A stretch of DNA of 39,898 nucleotides from Haplosporangium gracile (GCA_015499985.1 JAAAUF010000320.1:1-39898), one strand, 5' to 3'. Numbered from the stretch's first letter, positions 1 through 10,870 are shown. Notes: a model not told the origin generated them from the sequence alone. Numbers and translations: made by a program.

Positions 1-2329
1 ACCCTCTCGTCTCTTCTCTTTCTTTTCTCTTCCTCTTTTCCTTTTTCTTCTCTTTCCTTTGACTTTTTCCCTCTCCTCTCCTCTCACTCTCATCACCCTC
101 AGTCCCCCTTCTTCTTATTCCCAATCAGGCTCCTCTCTTTCCCCTGATCCGCTCATTCACTCTCCTTCACTCACTCTCACTCTCACTCTCTCTTTCTCTT
201 TCTCACTCTTTCTCTCTCAATCACACACACACACACCCTCTCTCATTCACTCTTCCTATCTTCCTTTCTTCCCTTCCCTTCTCTTCTCCCCTCCCCTTCT
301 CCCTTCGCCTCATCCACTCCCCCCATCCACCAGGTAAAAAAACACTTACATTAACACTCATACTACTAAAAACTCCATTTCCTCGACATTCAAATCCTTG
401 TTGTGTGCGACCATCGAAAAAAGAAATTCGTTTTTATCTTCCTTCTGCAATCACGTCCCCACAAGTACAGGCAACACCAACTGCCATTCCTCATTCCTTA
501 ATCCATTCATACACTCACACATATACACACTCACACTCTCACTCAACAAAGCAGCTCATCAGTCGGCACAAAACATACCTGCTTGATATTTCAGGCACTC
601 TTCAGTTCCTCGCTCTCGCTCACTCTCCGCTCATTTATTCTATCTTCTTCCCCTGTCCTAACTGTTTAAGCTCCTCTTCCTTCTTTTCGTCTACATCCTA
701 TTGTTTGGTTTTGTTTTTTTGTTTTGTTGTTTTCTTCTTGCTGTAATTGGTGTATGTGTGTTTTTGTGTAGCAATGCTATGGGATGGTGGTGATGATGAT
801 GTTATCCCAAAAATCATTGTTTTTTCCTGCCAATCTCTTATACTTTTGCTTCTTCTTCCATATCATGTCATGTCATATCATGCCGTGTCGGATATGCCGA
901 TATGTTGAAATATATATTTATGCTTGGCCCCGTTATGCAGGATGAAAAGAGTCTCTTCCTTATATATTTCTTCCCTTCCCTTCCCTTCCCTCTCAATCAA
1001 TCAATCAAACATTTCAACAGAAGAAGGGGGTTATTGTGGCCCCTCTCTGTATACATCTCTCCTCTTCTCTTCCGCTCACCTTCCCATTGTTGTTTGCCTG
1101 CATACTCTTCCCCCCTCCCCTCTTCTTTCTTTTCCTTTCTTATTTCTTTCTTTCTCCCAACGTTATTTTATATTTTCGCATGGAATCCTACCCTACTTTT
1201 ATTAGAAGAAACTCTCTTCGCAGACAACAGAGAAAAAACGACCAAAAATAATCAATCACTGGGGCAAGTCCAGAGGGGAGCGTGACTAACCAATCGTCTG
1301 TCATCCAGAAGGGAACCAAGAGTCTGCGTGAGAGTTTAAAAAAAAGGTGGTGGAGTGGGGGGTCACCGTGTCGTGTTCACTCGCATTCATGTCTGCACAC
1401 ATATACGATTGGTTGGTTGTTTGTTTGTTTTGAAAAAAAGGAGAGATAGCCTGTTTCTTTTTGTAACAATAAGAAGAACGAGAAGAAGAGAAAAAGAGGA
1501 AGACGAGGGCCATTGGATGTTACATCGTATCATCGGATTTGTTTGTGTACTTATCCATGTCTATCCCTTTTGCTTTCTCTCTTTCCCTCTTTCTTGACCT
1601 GCTCGCTTCCCCCTCTCTCTTTTCCTGCCGCTCTCTTTTTTATGCACACACACGCACATACACACACTCTCTCTCTCACACACACGTACTTTTTACCACA
1701 ACAACTACTTACCCACCCACAACCTCTCTTCCCTTCTTTTCCCTTCCCTTCCCTCTCCCTTTCCTCCCCCTACAAAGCATATTTTTTTTCTTCGGATTCT
1801 TTCAATTCATCACCTCTTCGATCTTCTTTTCTCCCTTCTCCTCCACTTTACACTTCCACTCTTTTGACCTTTACACCTCATTCATACCCGATCAGTCACC
1901 CTCCTCACTCTTCTGCTCTTATTTGACATCACCCTTTTACACTTCAATCTTTTTCGCACTAAAACCCACTCACTCACTCCTGCTACCCAGTCTCTGTCGT
2001 GTCTTCAACCCTCCTTTTTTCCTTCCTTTCCTTTTTCGCCCGTCTTCCTTTTTTTTCTTTCACCTTATCACATCCTTTTACTATTATTCAATTCCTTATC
2101 GTAAGGCACATCCAACCTACTCTCATACCGTCCACTACTGATTTTTCCCTGACAGTCGTTTTTCTCTCCTTCACCCCCCCCTCGCTTACAGCTTTCACCG
2201 GCTCAGCAAACCTGAGTCTACAAGCTCATACATATTCAGCACTATTATGCATACGGCAACAGCAACCACTTACTAATTCTCCTCTCTCTCTCTCCTCTCT
2301 TCTTTTATCCCTATCGTTCGCACAATAGC
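1..2329. other. Pyrimidine-rich, gene-free region upstream of casein kinase I
   Basis: No credible protein-coding gene is visible. The + strand is overwhelmingly C and T with dense simple repeats: CT and CTCA runs (about 1-340), an AC run (221-236), CACT/CATA runs (about 505-545), imperfect TCATG repeats (about 863-885), CTTCC units (about 971-990), AATC units (about 993-1006), GGTT/GTTT units (about 1408-1430), and mixed AC/CT runs (about 1644-1687). The open frames here encode only Ser, Leu, Pro, Thr and Phe and are by-products of this composition. The stretch just before the ATG at 2330 is probably the kinase's promoter and 5' leader. Its length leaves room for leader introns or upstream ORFs, which I cannot resolve by eye. 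Confidence 0.6.
221..236. repeat. (AC)n microsatellite
   Basis: About eight CA/AC units in a row, embedded in the CT-rich upstream region of the casein kinase gene. Confidence 0.85.
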
Positions 2330-4719
2330 ATGAGTAGCAGCTCCCACAGCACTCATTCCTCCTCCAATGTCGTCGGTGTCCACTACCGCGTCGGAAAAAA
2401 GATTGGCGAGGGAAGCTTCGGTATCATCTATGAAGGTAAGTCTTGCTCTTTCTGCTCCACCACCGCTGACGAAGAAAAACCTTTAGCGAGCAAAAACGTG
2501 CCATGAAGTTATTAAAACAGTACGCCTAATCCTACTCTTGCATCGTTGACTCATTCCGCCAGGTCTCAATCTGTTGAACAACCAGCAGGTTGCCATCAAG
2601 TTCGAACCCAGAAAGAGCGATGCCCCACAATTGCGCGACGAATACAGGACATACAAGATCTTGGCTGGATCAAGTAAGTGCAATGCGGGCTACGAACAAC
2701 AGGATTAGACTGGAAAAAAACGACAAAAAAGGCGTGTGTTTGGTGTCATCGGGCATATCGGGGATCGGGAGAATCCACGACCCACTGTCTCTCTCTGTTC
2801 TACTGGTCCTGCTCAACACTGGAAAAAAGGGAAAAAGACTTGGGAAGACATGTGTAAATGCGGGAAGAGTGTGATGGGTGGAAGGATGGGACAAACGATA
2901 CGGTGTCAACTGGTTCAAAGGGAAATACTACGTTACTATCTGGCATCACATTAAAGGGAAAAAACGCGGAAACAGCAGAAAATTGGCCATATGACTCTGG
3001 TGTCAAGTCATACAACAAAACGGTGGAAGATAGATATACTAAGGTTGAAACTAACAGCGTACCTTTTTTCATATGGACCTGTTTGTAACAGCTGGTATTC
3101 CAAATGCCTTCTACTTCGGACAGGAAGGTCTCCACAACATTCTTTGCATTGACCTGCTTGGCCCTTCCCTCGAGGACCTCTTTGATATGTGCGGTCGCAA
3201 GTTCACGATCAAGACTGTTGTCATGGTAGCCAAGCAGATGGTAAGACGACGCAGATGGTTCAGGCACCTATTTTTTCTCTCGCAATTGAATGGGCTCGAA
3301 ATAACTTATTACAACAAGTTGCCTTTTTGCTCACCGTCATCTTGATTTCAATTCTTTTTACAGCTCTTCCGAATCCAAACTATCCACGAGAAGAACTTGA
3401 TCTACCGAGATATCAAGCCCGACAACTTTTTGGTTGGACGGCCTCACACCAAAAACGCCAATCTGGTGCACGTGGTCGACTTTGGTATGGCGAAGCAGTA
3501 TCGCGATCCCAAGACCAAGCAGCATATACCTTACCGCGAGCGCAAGAGTTTGAGTGGAACTGCCAGATATATGAGTATCAACACGCACTTGGGCAGAGGT
3601 ACGTCTTTCATGTCTGTTATATCACACTTCTCAAATGGTACCCCTCAGCGCAGTTTATGTTGTTCTGTTACATACTAACACACACAATATCCTTGTTGTT
3701 TCATACACTTTTCAAAACCACTTTAGAGCAATCGCGACGTGACGATCTGGAGGCCATGGGTCATGTTTTCATGTACTTCCTGCGCGGTGGACTTCCCTGG
3801 CAGGGACTCAAGGCAGCTACCAACAAGCAAAAGTATGAAAAGATTGGTGAGAAGAAGCAGTCCACACCCATCAAGGAGCTTTGCGAGGGATTCCCAGGTA
3901 AGAAAGCAATATAAGGGAAGGCTCACTATCTCTTACATCCAGGTTGGTATTTCTTTGCCCATTATTCATACTTACCTCTTTTTCTCGATTTGTTTTTGAT
4001 ACATTACAGAGGAGTTTGGTATCTATCTCAACTATGTCCGCAAGCTGTCGTTCGAGGAGACTCCCGACTATGACTTCTTGAGAGACCTGTTCACCAAGGC
4101 TCTGAAGAGCATGAACGAGACCGAGGACGGTGTCTATGACTGGATGCTTCTGAACAACGGCAAGGGATGGGAGTCGGAGGCCGATGTAAGTAGCCAGACG
4201 CGCTTGACTTATGACTGGATGATTTTTTTTTGCTGCTGTCATTGTCGATGGCCACCTGCCGTCGATTTTTGTGGCGCATGACTAAAACTCTATTTGTGGT
4301 CATTACGTACAAAACTTTAGGGCATGGGCGATATCTACGGAGACAACGGACATGTACCGAGCGCATCACACCAATACTCGTCGAACCCTTTGCACCCATC
4401 AGCACAGCATGACCGTCACGGTTCGCGGGACCCTCACGCACAGAGCCAAGGGCAGTCCCAGCGCCAGCAGGGCAAGCTCCAACAGCCTGGAGCGCTAGTC
4501 CACAGTAACTCGCGACTGAAGCACAAGCAGAGCCAGAACCGTGGACCTGGAGGCGGGGCTGCTGACCAGGATTTGCTCCGCGAGCACGCCTACAACCGAG
4601 CTGCACCCAACGGCAACCTCCGGGCCGATGAGGGCCAGAATGGAGAGGGCAGTCAGAAGAAGCGCGGCTTCTGGAACAAGCTGATTGGCGTTATTACCTG
4701 CAGTACGTGTCGTAGATGA
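2330..4719 (+). CDS. YCK1: Casein kinase I, YCK1/YCK2-type Ser/Thr kinase
   Basis: Exons 2330-2435, 2563-2673, 3092-3240, 3364-3598, 3727-3897, 4010-4185 and 4321-4719 join in frame to 448 aa. Visible motifs are the glycine loop IGEGSFG (25-31), the VAIK lysine (K48), the catalytic YRDIKPDN (D138), DFG (D161), and the CK1-specific SIN motif (193-195) that replaces APE. The block [20 protein letters not shown] and the following REQSRRDD match the yeast Yck1/Yck2 (CK1-gamma-like) branch. These kinases phosphorylate acidic or primed substrates and act at the plasma membrane in nutrient sensing and endocytosis. The tail (about 317-448) is rich in Gln, Ser and His. It ends in a basic/aromatic GFWNKL followed by two cysteines, a plausible lipidation end, although yeast relatives end in CC. 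An alternative last splice is possible (see findings). Intron 2 is unusually long (418 nt). The start is the first ATG before the conserved N-lobe. Confidence 0.93.
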
Positions 4720-5164
4720 ATGCCCATTTGAAACTCGACTATTATGAGCCTTATTCCCCTATTATTACAAAACGTGTAATGTCTTGAAACATGGTGGTGC
4801 TGTTTATTCTGAACACTACTCCAAAGTGTTCAATTGATCTGTTCCTGACTCACATATTTTCTCTGTATGCGCTTTGTCGTTTCTTTTTTTGTTTTCAATC
4901 TCTCTTTCTCTCCTCTAGGCTAATCGAACAACCTCTAGTATTTGCGTCACAACTCTATCTTCGCGCCGATATATACACTTTTTACTTCCTTTGCTTACCC
5001 TTTTGCTTGGATCGGCACGTCCTATTTCGCTTACAACTTATCACTTTCAATCCTACCTTTCTTTTTTTATCCGACGCGACCGGATTCTCATCAAAATACC
5101 AACGTCTTGTCACAACCCCCTTAGTCCTACACCCGTTCCCCTTTTAACGTAATTCAATCATAAT

Positions 5165-5170
5165 AATAAA
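5165..5170 (+). terminator. Putative AATAAA poly(A) signal of casein kinase I
   Basis: This is a canonical AATAAA on the + strand, 446 nt after the kinase stop, in the region convergent with nudC. The distance fits a long 3' UTR, or a 3' UTR shortened by splicing of 4703-4918. Confidence 0.45.
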
Positions 5171-5315
5171 CGACAACACCTGACTATTACTTCTAACATA
5201 GCTGTTCCTGCATTGCATTATATGCAATGTTGCTATGCGACGCACGCAAGCCGAAAAAAGAGCAGGAGCTGAGACAGCAAGGGCCGGATTCCATGGAGGA
5301 AAGGGTAAAAAATGG

Positions 5316-5321
5316 TTTATT
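5316..5321 (-). terminator. Putative AATAAA poly(A) signal of nudC
   Basis: AATAAA on the - strand, about 62 nt downstream of the nudC stop codon. Confidence 0.6.
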
Positions 5322-5382
5322 CTGAGAGCATGGGAGAAACAGGAAATATGTAAGAAGAAAGAAACGGGCACTTGTCCATCGT

Positions 5383-6575
5383 TTATCCCATCTTGCTGAA
5401 GTCCATCTCAGGATGCTATTGAAAGAGAGGTAAATGAAAAAGAGGTGTTAGATATTTACATAAGCCTGTCGTCTTGCACAACCTTTTCATTCCTTAGGTG
5501 CGAACGGGGCATAACAAGGAATATAAGTGACTTACCATTGCCTGGAACTTTTTAAATGCTTCAGCCTTCTTGAGGTCATCGCTGGATGGCAATCCGGCAG
5601 CCTTCTGACGCTGGTCGAACTATTTTGTTAGGTACGGGTAAAGAATAATAGCAAAATGAGCATTATGGGTGGTAATGGCTAGGTAATTATTAACACTTCT
5701 CAAAAAATCAACCAAACAAGGTCTCTCTCTTGTGAATGAAAAAAGACCGATACGTTTACCATCATCTTTTCGACCATGCCGCGGGTCTCGCCATCGAGGT
5801 CGCTGAGCTTGGAGTTCTCTGGGACGATCTTTGTGGTGTCGATTTCGGGGTGACCTTCGATGACGGCCTTCCACCACTCGGTACCCTTTGCCTTTTCGAG
5901 GTGGATAGTGATTTCCTTTTGGTCCTCCAACGACCAGGTCGAGTCGTCCAACTTGACCTCCTTTGTCAATGCACCCTAATTTTTTTGTTTATATTTTGAT
6001 GAAGAAAACGCAGGAGAGGTCAGTAGAGATTTGTTGTGTTTGTGGGTCAAGAAGGTCAATCCTCTCTTGTAATAAAATGGTACTTTGCAAATAGTGTGCT
6101 GTGCGTGTGTGCGTGGAAGCGAAAAGAAATATGTTTTCAATTTTCACCTCGATGATAGGAGTCTGTCCTCTGAGACCGGCCTTGAGAGACTTTTTCGCGA
6201 TCTCGATGACCAGATCTTTGGCGCGGGTGCCCTTGGGAACCTCGAAGGTGATATCAACGTCGACTAATGTCTGTCTCCACTTGTAAGGGAGAGCTATTTT
6301 TTGTGAGAAGTAATTGTAGTTTTAATTGAAGGAAAAAGGATGGTGTGGGCGCAATGTCGCGTGTTAGTACTCCATGCTTCGGTTGTTCGAGAAGGAGAGG
6401 TAGTAAAAAACGATGGGCGGGAGGGCGATAGGTGTGATTCCTCGGCAAACGAAAGTAGGAAGAAATAAATGAATCTCGTACTGGCTTGTTCCTCGGCTTC
6501 CTTCTTGCGAGCAGCGGCGTCGTGGGCGGTGCGCTCCTCCTCGGTCATGGAGTCGTATTCCTTGGGGTCGACCAT
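5383..6575 (-). CDS. nudC: Nuclear movement protein NudC (CS-domain protein)
   Basis: Exons 6575-6482, 6293-6148, 5975-5760, 5619-5536 and 5415-5383 join in frame to 190 aa, close to Aspergillus NudC. Residues 1-31 form a charged helix ([20 protein letters not shown]). A CS (p23-like) domain follows, from [19 protein letters not shown] through [13 protein letters not shown]. Next comes the NudC hallmark [14 protein letters not shown], then a C-terminal helix with the family signature [10 protein letters not shown] and the ending [10 protein letters not shown]. NudC is an Hsp90-linked co-chaperone of the dynein/Lis1 pathway. It is needed for nuclear migration in hyphae and for mitosis and cytokinesis in other eukaryotes. 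The start ATG lies just inside the first exon, and no upstream in-frame extension is conserved. It is divergent from the INCENP-like gene and shares its promoter. Confidence 0.96.
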
Positions 6576-6982
6576 TGCTGATGTGAGTGAGTGATGTGGA
6601 TGGCGAGTGGGTGGGTGAGAGAGTTGGAGTGAGAGAGCGAAGATGGAAACAGAAAGAAACTTCTACGCTCCTTTTTACGCTTTCCATAATAGGTCGGACG
6701 GTCCCCAGCACAGGCACAGGCAGGCAGGCAACACTGACCAAACAAGCAACGAGTTCACCACACTCCAACTTCGCCCTTGAACAGCCCCCCTTAAGCGTGT
6801 TTTTGTACCGCCACATCACGTGGGAGCTTCCTATGGCCATTATATGTTTTTGACAAACAACGAACTCGTTGTCTCTCATTCACACATCAGGCCTCAGAAA
6901 GGGTGCCCCCAAAGTTCACATCAGGAAAACACATAACTATAACAGACACATCTACACCTCGACAGAATACCCAAACAAGCGC
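6576..6982. promoter_or_regulatory. Divergent promoter between nudC and the INCENP-like gene
   Basis: This 407-bp region separates the two start codons. The nudC side is purine-rich on the + strand (about 6585-6660), so it is a CT-rich leader on the sense strand. A palindromic CACGTG E-box sits at 6817-6822. The INCENP side has several TTG and CTG codons in frame upstream of 6983, but the first ATG is at 6983. No obvious TATA box was seen. Confidence 0.5.
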
Positions 6983-9900
6983 ATGGACACCAAACGAAAA
7001 CTACGGGATCTGGGTCTCTCCTCCTCCTCTGCACAACCACACTCACACCAGCAATTGATGCCTTGGCCAGTCTTTCAACGTCGGAGGATCGAGAAACTCA
7101 AAGACGAACGCCTGGCAGAATTCGAACGAGCTTGTGACGAGAGCTTTGAATGGCTCGAGAACTATTATCAAGGATGTGTCTATGCGGCATTGCAGAATAA
7201 GGACTATCATGAGTCGGCTGGAGGGGTTTTCCACCGGTCTATCTCAACGTATGTTTATTGTTTTTTTCAGGAACCAAAGTTTGTGTGCTATTTTGTCAGA
7301 TAAAATATCAAAGGGGGGATACTAACATTTTTGAAATAATTTCATCCATTGTTAAAATAGTGATCATGAAAGACATATTCAACAATTCATGGCGGATCAA
7401 CAATACGACGAAGGCTTGGTACATCTTTCTTTGCCTTGCTCCTTTCTTCTTGGCTTGCCAGGAACTGCTAACAATGGCAACACTTGCACGACAAACACTG
7501 AAGCTTGTTTTATTTTGTTATCGAATTGCGCTTTAGCTACCATTTTCTCCTTACAATTCGGGATATTATTCAAGACAAGGGCGAGCGACAGCTTCACCTG
7601 GCTATCATCATTCACTACCTCATCATCAACAGCAGCAACAGCAGCAGCAGCAGCATCAACAACAACAACAACAACAGCAAAAGATCAAGCGCACTCCCAA
7701 GAACAGTCCAGCAAAGTTCAGGCTAAAGAGCCCAAAGACTCCCAACATCGCAAGGATCGGTAGTCCTACTTCTCCATACGAGCGGCAACAACATCATCAT
7801 CGCTATACTTATGCTTATATCCATACGACGCCTAGGAAAAAACTTCGGGTGACCGCCAAACCATCGACTATGAAGGCACAGCGGGCTTTGAAGGCCAAAC
7901 GGAAGAGGACTGCCAGTTTCCAGAATAGCTCGACTCGTCAGCGAGATTCCAAGATCGACCAACAACAACAACAACAACAACAACAACAGCAACAACAACA
8001 GCAACGGCAAGAGTATGAGAAAGAGCAGGAGCAAGAGCAGGAGCAAGAGCAGAAGCAAGAGCATGAGCAAGAGCATGAGCAAGAGCAGGAGCAAGAGCGG
8101 TATCGTGTGTCGGGAACAGAGGAAGCTATCAGACATTCCGACAGCTTTGTCCCATTGAAGCAGCCCCAGCAGCAGCAGGAGACTTCTCGCCATTCGACGC
8201 TGGACTCATCCCGTAAACAGTCCAACAATCAGGACGTGATTACGCAGGCTCGCCATACTCCGACAGCATCTGCAGATGATAGGTCGTTCACCTCCGAGCC
8301 CGAAAAGTCATTTACCTCCGAAAAGTCGTTCACCTCCGATACAGGAAGGTCATTCATTGCCGAGCTGCGCGCCAGTACGTTTAAGACACCGGCCAAAGGG
8401 CAAACATCTCGGGCAATTCGTCCATCCTACTCGCAGACGAGGACAACAGGCGACATGGAGGTGGACAGTGACGCTGACGAGCATGGACCTACGCCTGGCT
8501 CCAAGGCTCGCGACTCTATGACACTCAAGTCACCGGTCGACCGTTCTGACACCAGCATGGATCAGGACATCGACTCGCCTGTTAGAACCAGTCTTATGCA
8601 CAGTGCTGCGCGGAACAGGCCGTCGTTGTCCGTGGCCAAGCGGAGTAGCGACCTTATGGAGCCTGATCAGGACCGAGCAGTGGATGCAGAGAGTAAGAGA
8701 TCCAAGAGCTCCCCATTTATGGATGCGACTGTGCCGATACGGTTCCATTCACCGGAAACCGAGCCTCGAGCGACAACAAAGTCAGATGGCTTGCTAAGGG
8801 AGGGGCGGACGAATTTCAGCGACCCAACGACTGTAACCACGACAACGTCCCGATCGGCCGAAAGGTTTTTCACAGAGAACGGCTCTCGCTGGCGAGAGCC
8901 TGAGGTGGATGTGCTGTCAACAAAGAACAGAGGATCCGGTGGCAGTAACCGGTCCGCCAGATCTACGACTCCTTCAACAACACCTCACCAGCGCTATGGT
9001 TATAGCCCCTCATTCCCTGAACGACTCAATATCGGCAGTGAGGACACTACTCGTGATGCCAGTTTGCAGGAAAGTTTCCGAGATGGGTCAAATAACGCTG
9101 GCCCGGTACCCGGCCAAGCCCGCGGGGATTCCACCGAACACCGTTCTAACGGAACGTCGAGCGCTTCAAATCAGAGATCGGACGCAGACTCTGCAGCGCG
9201 GAGTCAAGCAGAGCACTCGGATCCTTTCAATCAGCCAGGAAACCGCCAGGCCGAGCGGTCATGGCGACAGACGGATCGTAAGGAGGATATCACCGTTTTG
9301 CCATCAAGTCGCTCAGGACGGCCTGGAACAGGGGACGAAGCGGAGCAAAGCACTCACGTCAAGCCTACCACCTCGAGAATTGACTCCACAGCGCAGTCTT
9401 CGAGCTTTATAAGCTCTTCATCCTCCGAAGCGGGATCCCTTCGCTCAAAAGCGCCGTCGATAACTTTGCCAGAGAAGCGGACTCTCGGCTCAAGAAAGCC
9501 TACCACGACATCCTCACATACATTGACAGCTGCATTTATGCCTCCTTCCAGGCTGACCAAACTGGTGCCAACGGACACCACAAACGGAGCCGGATCTGCA
9601 GCAGAATCTCAAAGCCTTCCGTCGACAACTCAGTCTGACAGCTCTGCAATCATCCAGTCTTCGTCTAGTAACAGGATGGCTAGAATTGGATCACTGAGCA
9701 CTGTGAAGGATACTCAGCAATCTGGACAGGTTGCTGGGCCAGGATCCAACGGGATGAAGTCCTCCACTGCACCGACCAACTCCTTGGGCTCGACGTCTGG
9801 CCTTCTTGGTCGCCAAGGAGCTCCTTCACGGCAACTTTTGACCTCCAACCGTGCTGGTGCGGAAGGTAGTGGAGCCAACGGCGCCAACACTGGCCTCTCT

Positions 9901-10870
9901 CGTCCCGACAACCAGGGGTCCCATGTTCCACGAAGGCACTTTGCGATCCCTGCGACAACTGCAACCACGACCGTCTCGACAACAAAGTCGTCTGTTTTTT
10001 CAGTCAAGAAGACAGCCACCCGACCCGCTTTACCAGACGGGGTTTCGAGTGCTCTTCTTGCGTCTTCATCGAGTTTGAACGCACGACCTCCAGGGGCTTC
10101 TTTGGCGATGATGCAGGCACGAATGGATCAACACGCTCGAGAGCCAACACCCACGCGGGACTCCCATGCCAAGTCAGCTCACTCGATCTCCACCGCTCAA
10201 AGGACTGAGTCAAAGCCCTTGGCCAGTACCAGCACTAGCACTCGTAGTCTGTCGTCTGTTATCTTGTCTCGTAAGGAGTCTATGACTATTGCTGCAAATG
10301 GAGTCAAGGCAGAAACGCGTGTCGAGTCGAAATCAACTGCTGTCAGCGACGGCGGCCATGTCTTCGCGGTGCCTGGTCCAGTGCGTCATCAACCATCATG
10401 GGTAATGACTTCATAGGCGTGTCGTAAAAATGCCTGAGCGAAGGTATTTGCTTTTCCTAAAGTACTGAACTAAGTAACAATTGCTTTTGTCTCTGAAATA
10501 GCTATCGAATCAAGCACAGGCCGACCACAACCATCGGCCTTTCAAGACTATTCTACCAGAGATCAATAGCGACGAAGAGGACCACAACAGCGACGACTCG
10601 GGTACGACAAGGACGAAGCGCAAGACGGCGGTACCTGAGTGGGCCAGTTGGGACGAACTGAACCGAGCGATGGAGGAACAGAAGCATCTTAATCCTGAGG
10701 AGATCTTTGGACCATTACCGGTGTTGGATGTGGCCGAGATTTTCCCGGGTAGAAAGAAAAAGCCGTACCGGCCGAGGTCGAGCTCTGCGCATTGGGGGGC
10801 CTCAGATGTCTTGACGCCCCAAGAGGTCCATAAGTACAATGAGGACATGGGATGGGTGGGCAACGAGTAA
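6983..10870 (+). CDS. INCENP: INCENP/Sli15-like chromosomal passenger complex scaffold
   Basis: Exons 6983-7248, 7361-7418, 7537-10401 and 10502-10870 join in frame to 1185 aa. The last exon carries an IN-box, the Aurora-B-activating segment. It reads PEWASWDELNRAMEEQ (from about 1106), then EEIFG, a second acidic/aromatic VAEIF, and RPRSSSAHWG, which corresponds to the TSS motif phosphorylated by Aurora B. The N-terminus (1-88) is basic then helical (RRRIEKLKDERLAEFERACD, then FEWLENYY), where INCENP binds survivin/borealin and centromeres. Residues 109-250 hold Gln/His runs and clustered S/T-P sites (RTPKNSP, KSPKTP, GSPTSPY) that suit Cdk1. A 15-Gln run (250-264) and a Q/E-repeat (about 266-296) follow. 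The rest is Ser/Thr-rich and disordered. INCENP anchors Aurora B for chromosome bi-orientation and cytokinesis. The IN-box call is strong; the N-terminal exon chain is less certain. Confidence 0.85.
7621..7680 (+). repeat. CAG/CAA-rich His/Gln tract in the INCENP-like gene
   Basis: In the coding frame this stretch reads two His then almost only Gln, with one His interrupting (about residues 137-156). Mixed CAG and CAA codons make it a potentially length-variable tract. Confidence 0.85.
7960..8004 (+). repeat. (CAA)n polyglutamine tract, 15 Gln
   Basis: Fifteen consecutive Gln codons, mostly CAA with a few CAG interruptions, inside exon 3 of the INCENP-like gene. Confidence 0.95.
8008..8100 (+). 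repeat. GAGCAA/GAGCAG hexamer repeat coding a Q/E-rich segment
   Basis: Imperfect six-base units alternate GAG with CAA or CAG, with occasional AAG and CAT, giving alternating Glu and Gln/His/Lys over about 31 residues. It directly follows the polyglutamine run. Confidence 0.93.
8284..8363 (+). repeat. Four degenerate SFTSE-type peptide repeats in the INCENP-like protein
   Basis: Four copies of a Ser-Phe-(Thr/Ile)-(Ser/Ala)-(Glu/Asp) motif follow each other with short spacers (RSFTSE, KSFTSE, KSFTSD, RSFIAE). The DNA units are about 18-27 bp and clearly related, so they arose by local duplication. Confidence 0.85.

Larger units (their letters stand above)
4720..5382. other. Convergent intergenic region between casein kinase I and nudC
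   Basis: This region holds the 3' UTRs of both genes. It contains a strong polypyrimidine tract ending in a splice-acceptor-like CTCCTCTAG at 4918, a + strand AATAAA at 5165-5170, and a - strand AATAAA at 5316-5321. No open reading frame here looks coding. Confidence 0.6.

Noticed and set aside
59..2328. Several + strand ORFs of 60-200 codons before casein kinase I
   Set aside because: They consist of Ser, Leu, Pro, Thr and Phe in all three frames, which follows from the CT-rich composition. They have no domains and overlap each other.
7849..7851. A start for the INCENP-like long exon at 7849
   Set aside because: The codon is GTG, and the frame stays open upstream to the acceptor at 7536. 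Joining to upstream exons gives a continuous protein from the ATG at 6983.
7723..8228. Antisense ORFs with poly-Leu and poly-Cys runs
   Set aside because: They are the mirror image of the CAA and GAGCAA repeats in the INCENP-like exon on the other strand.
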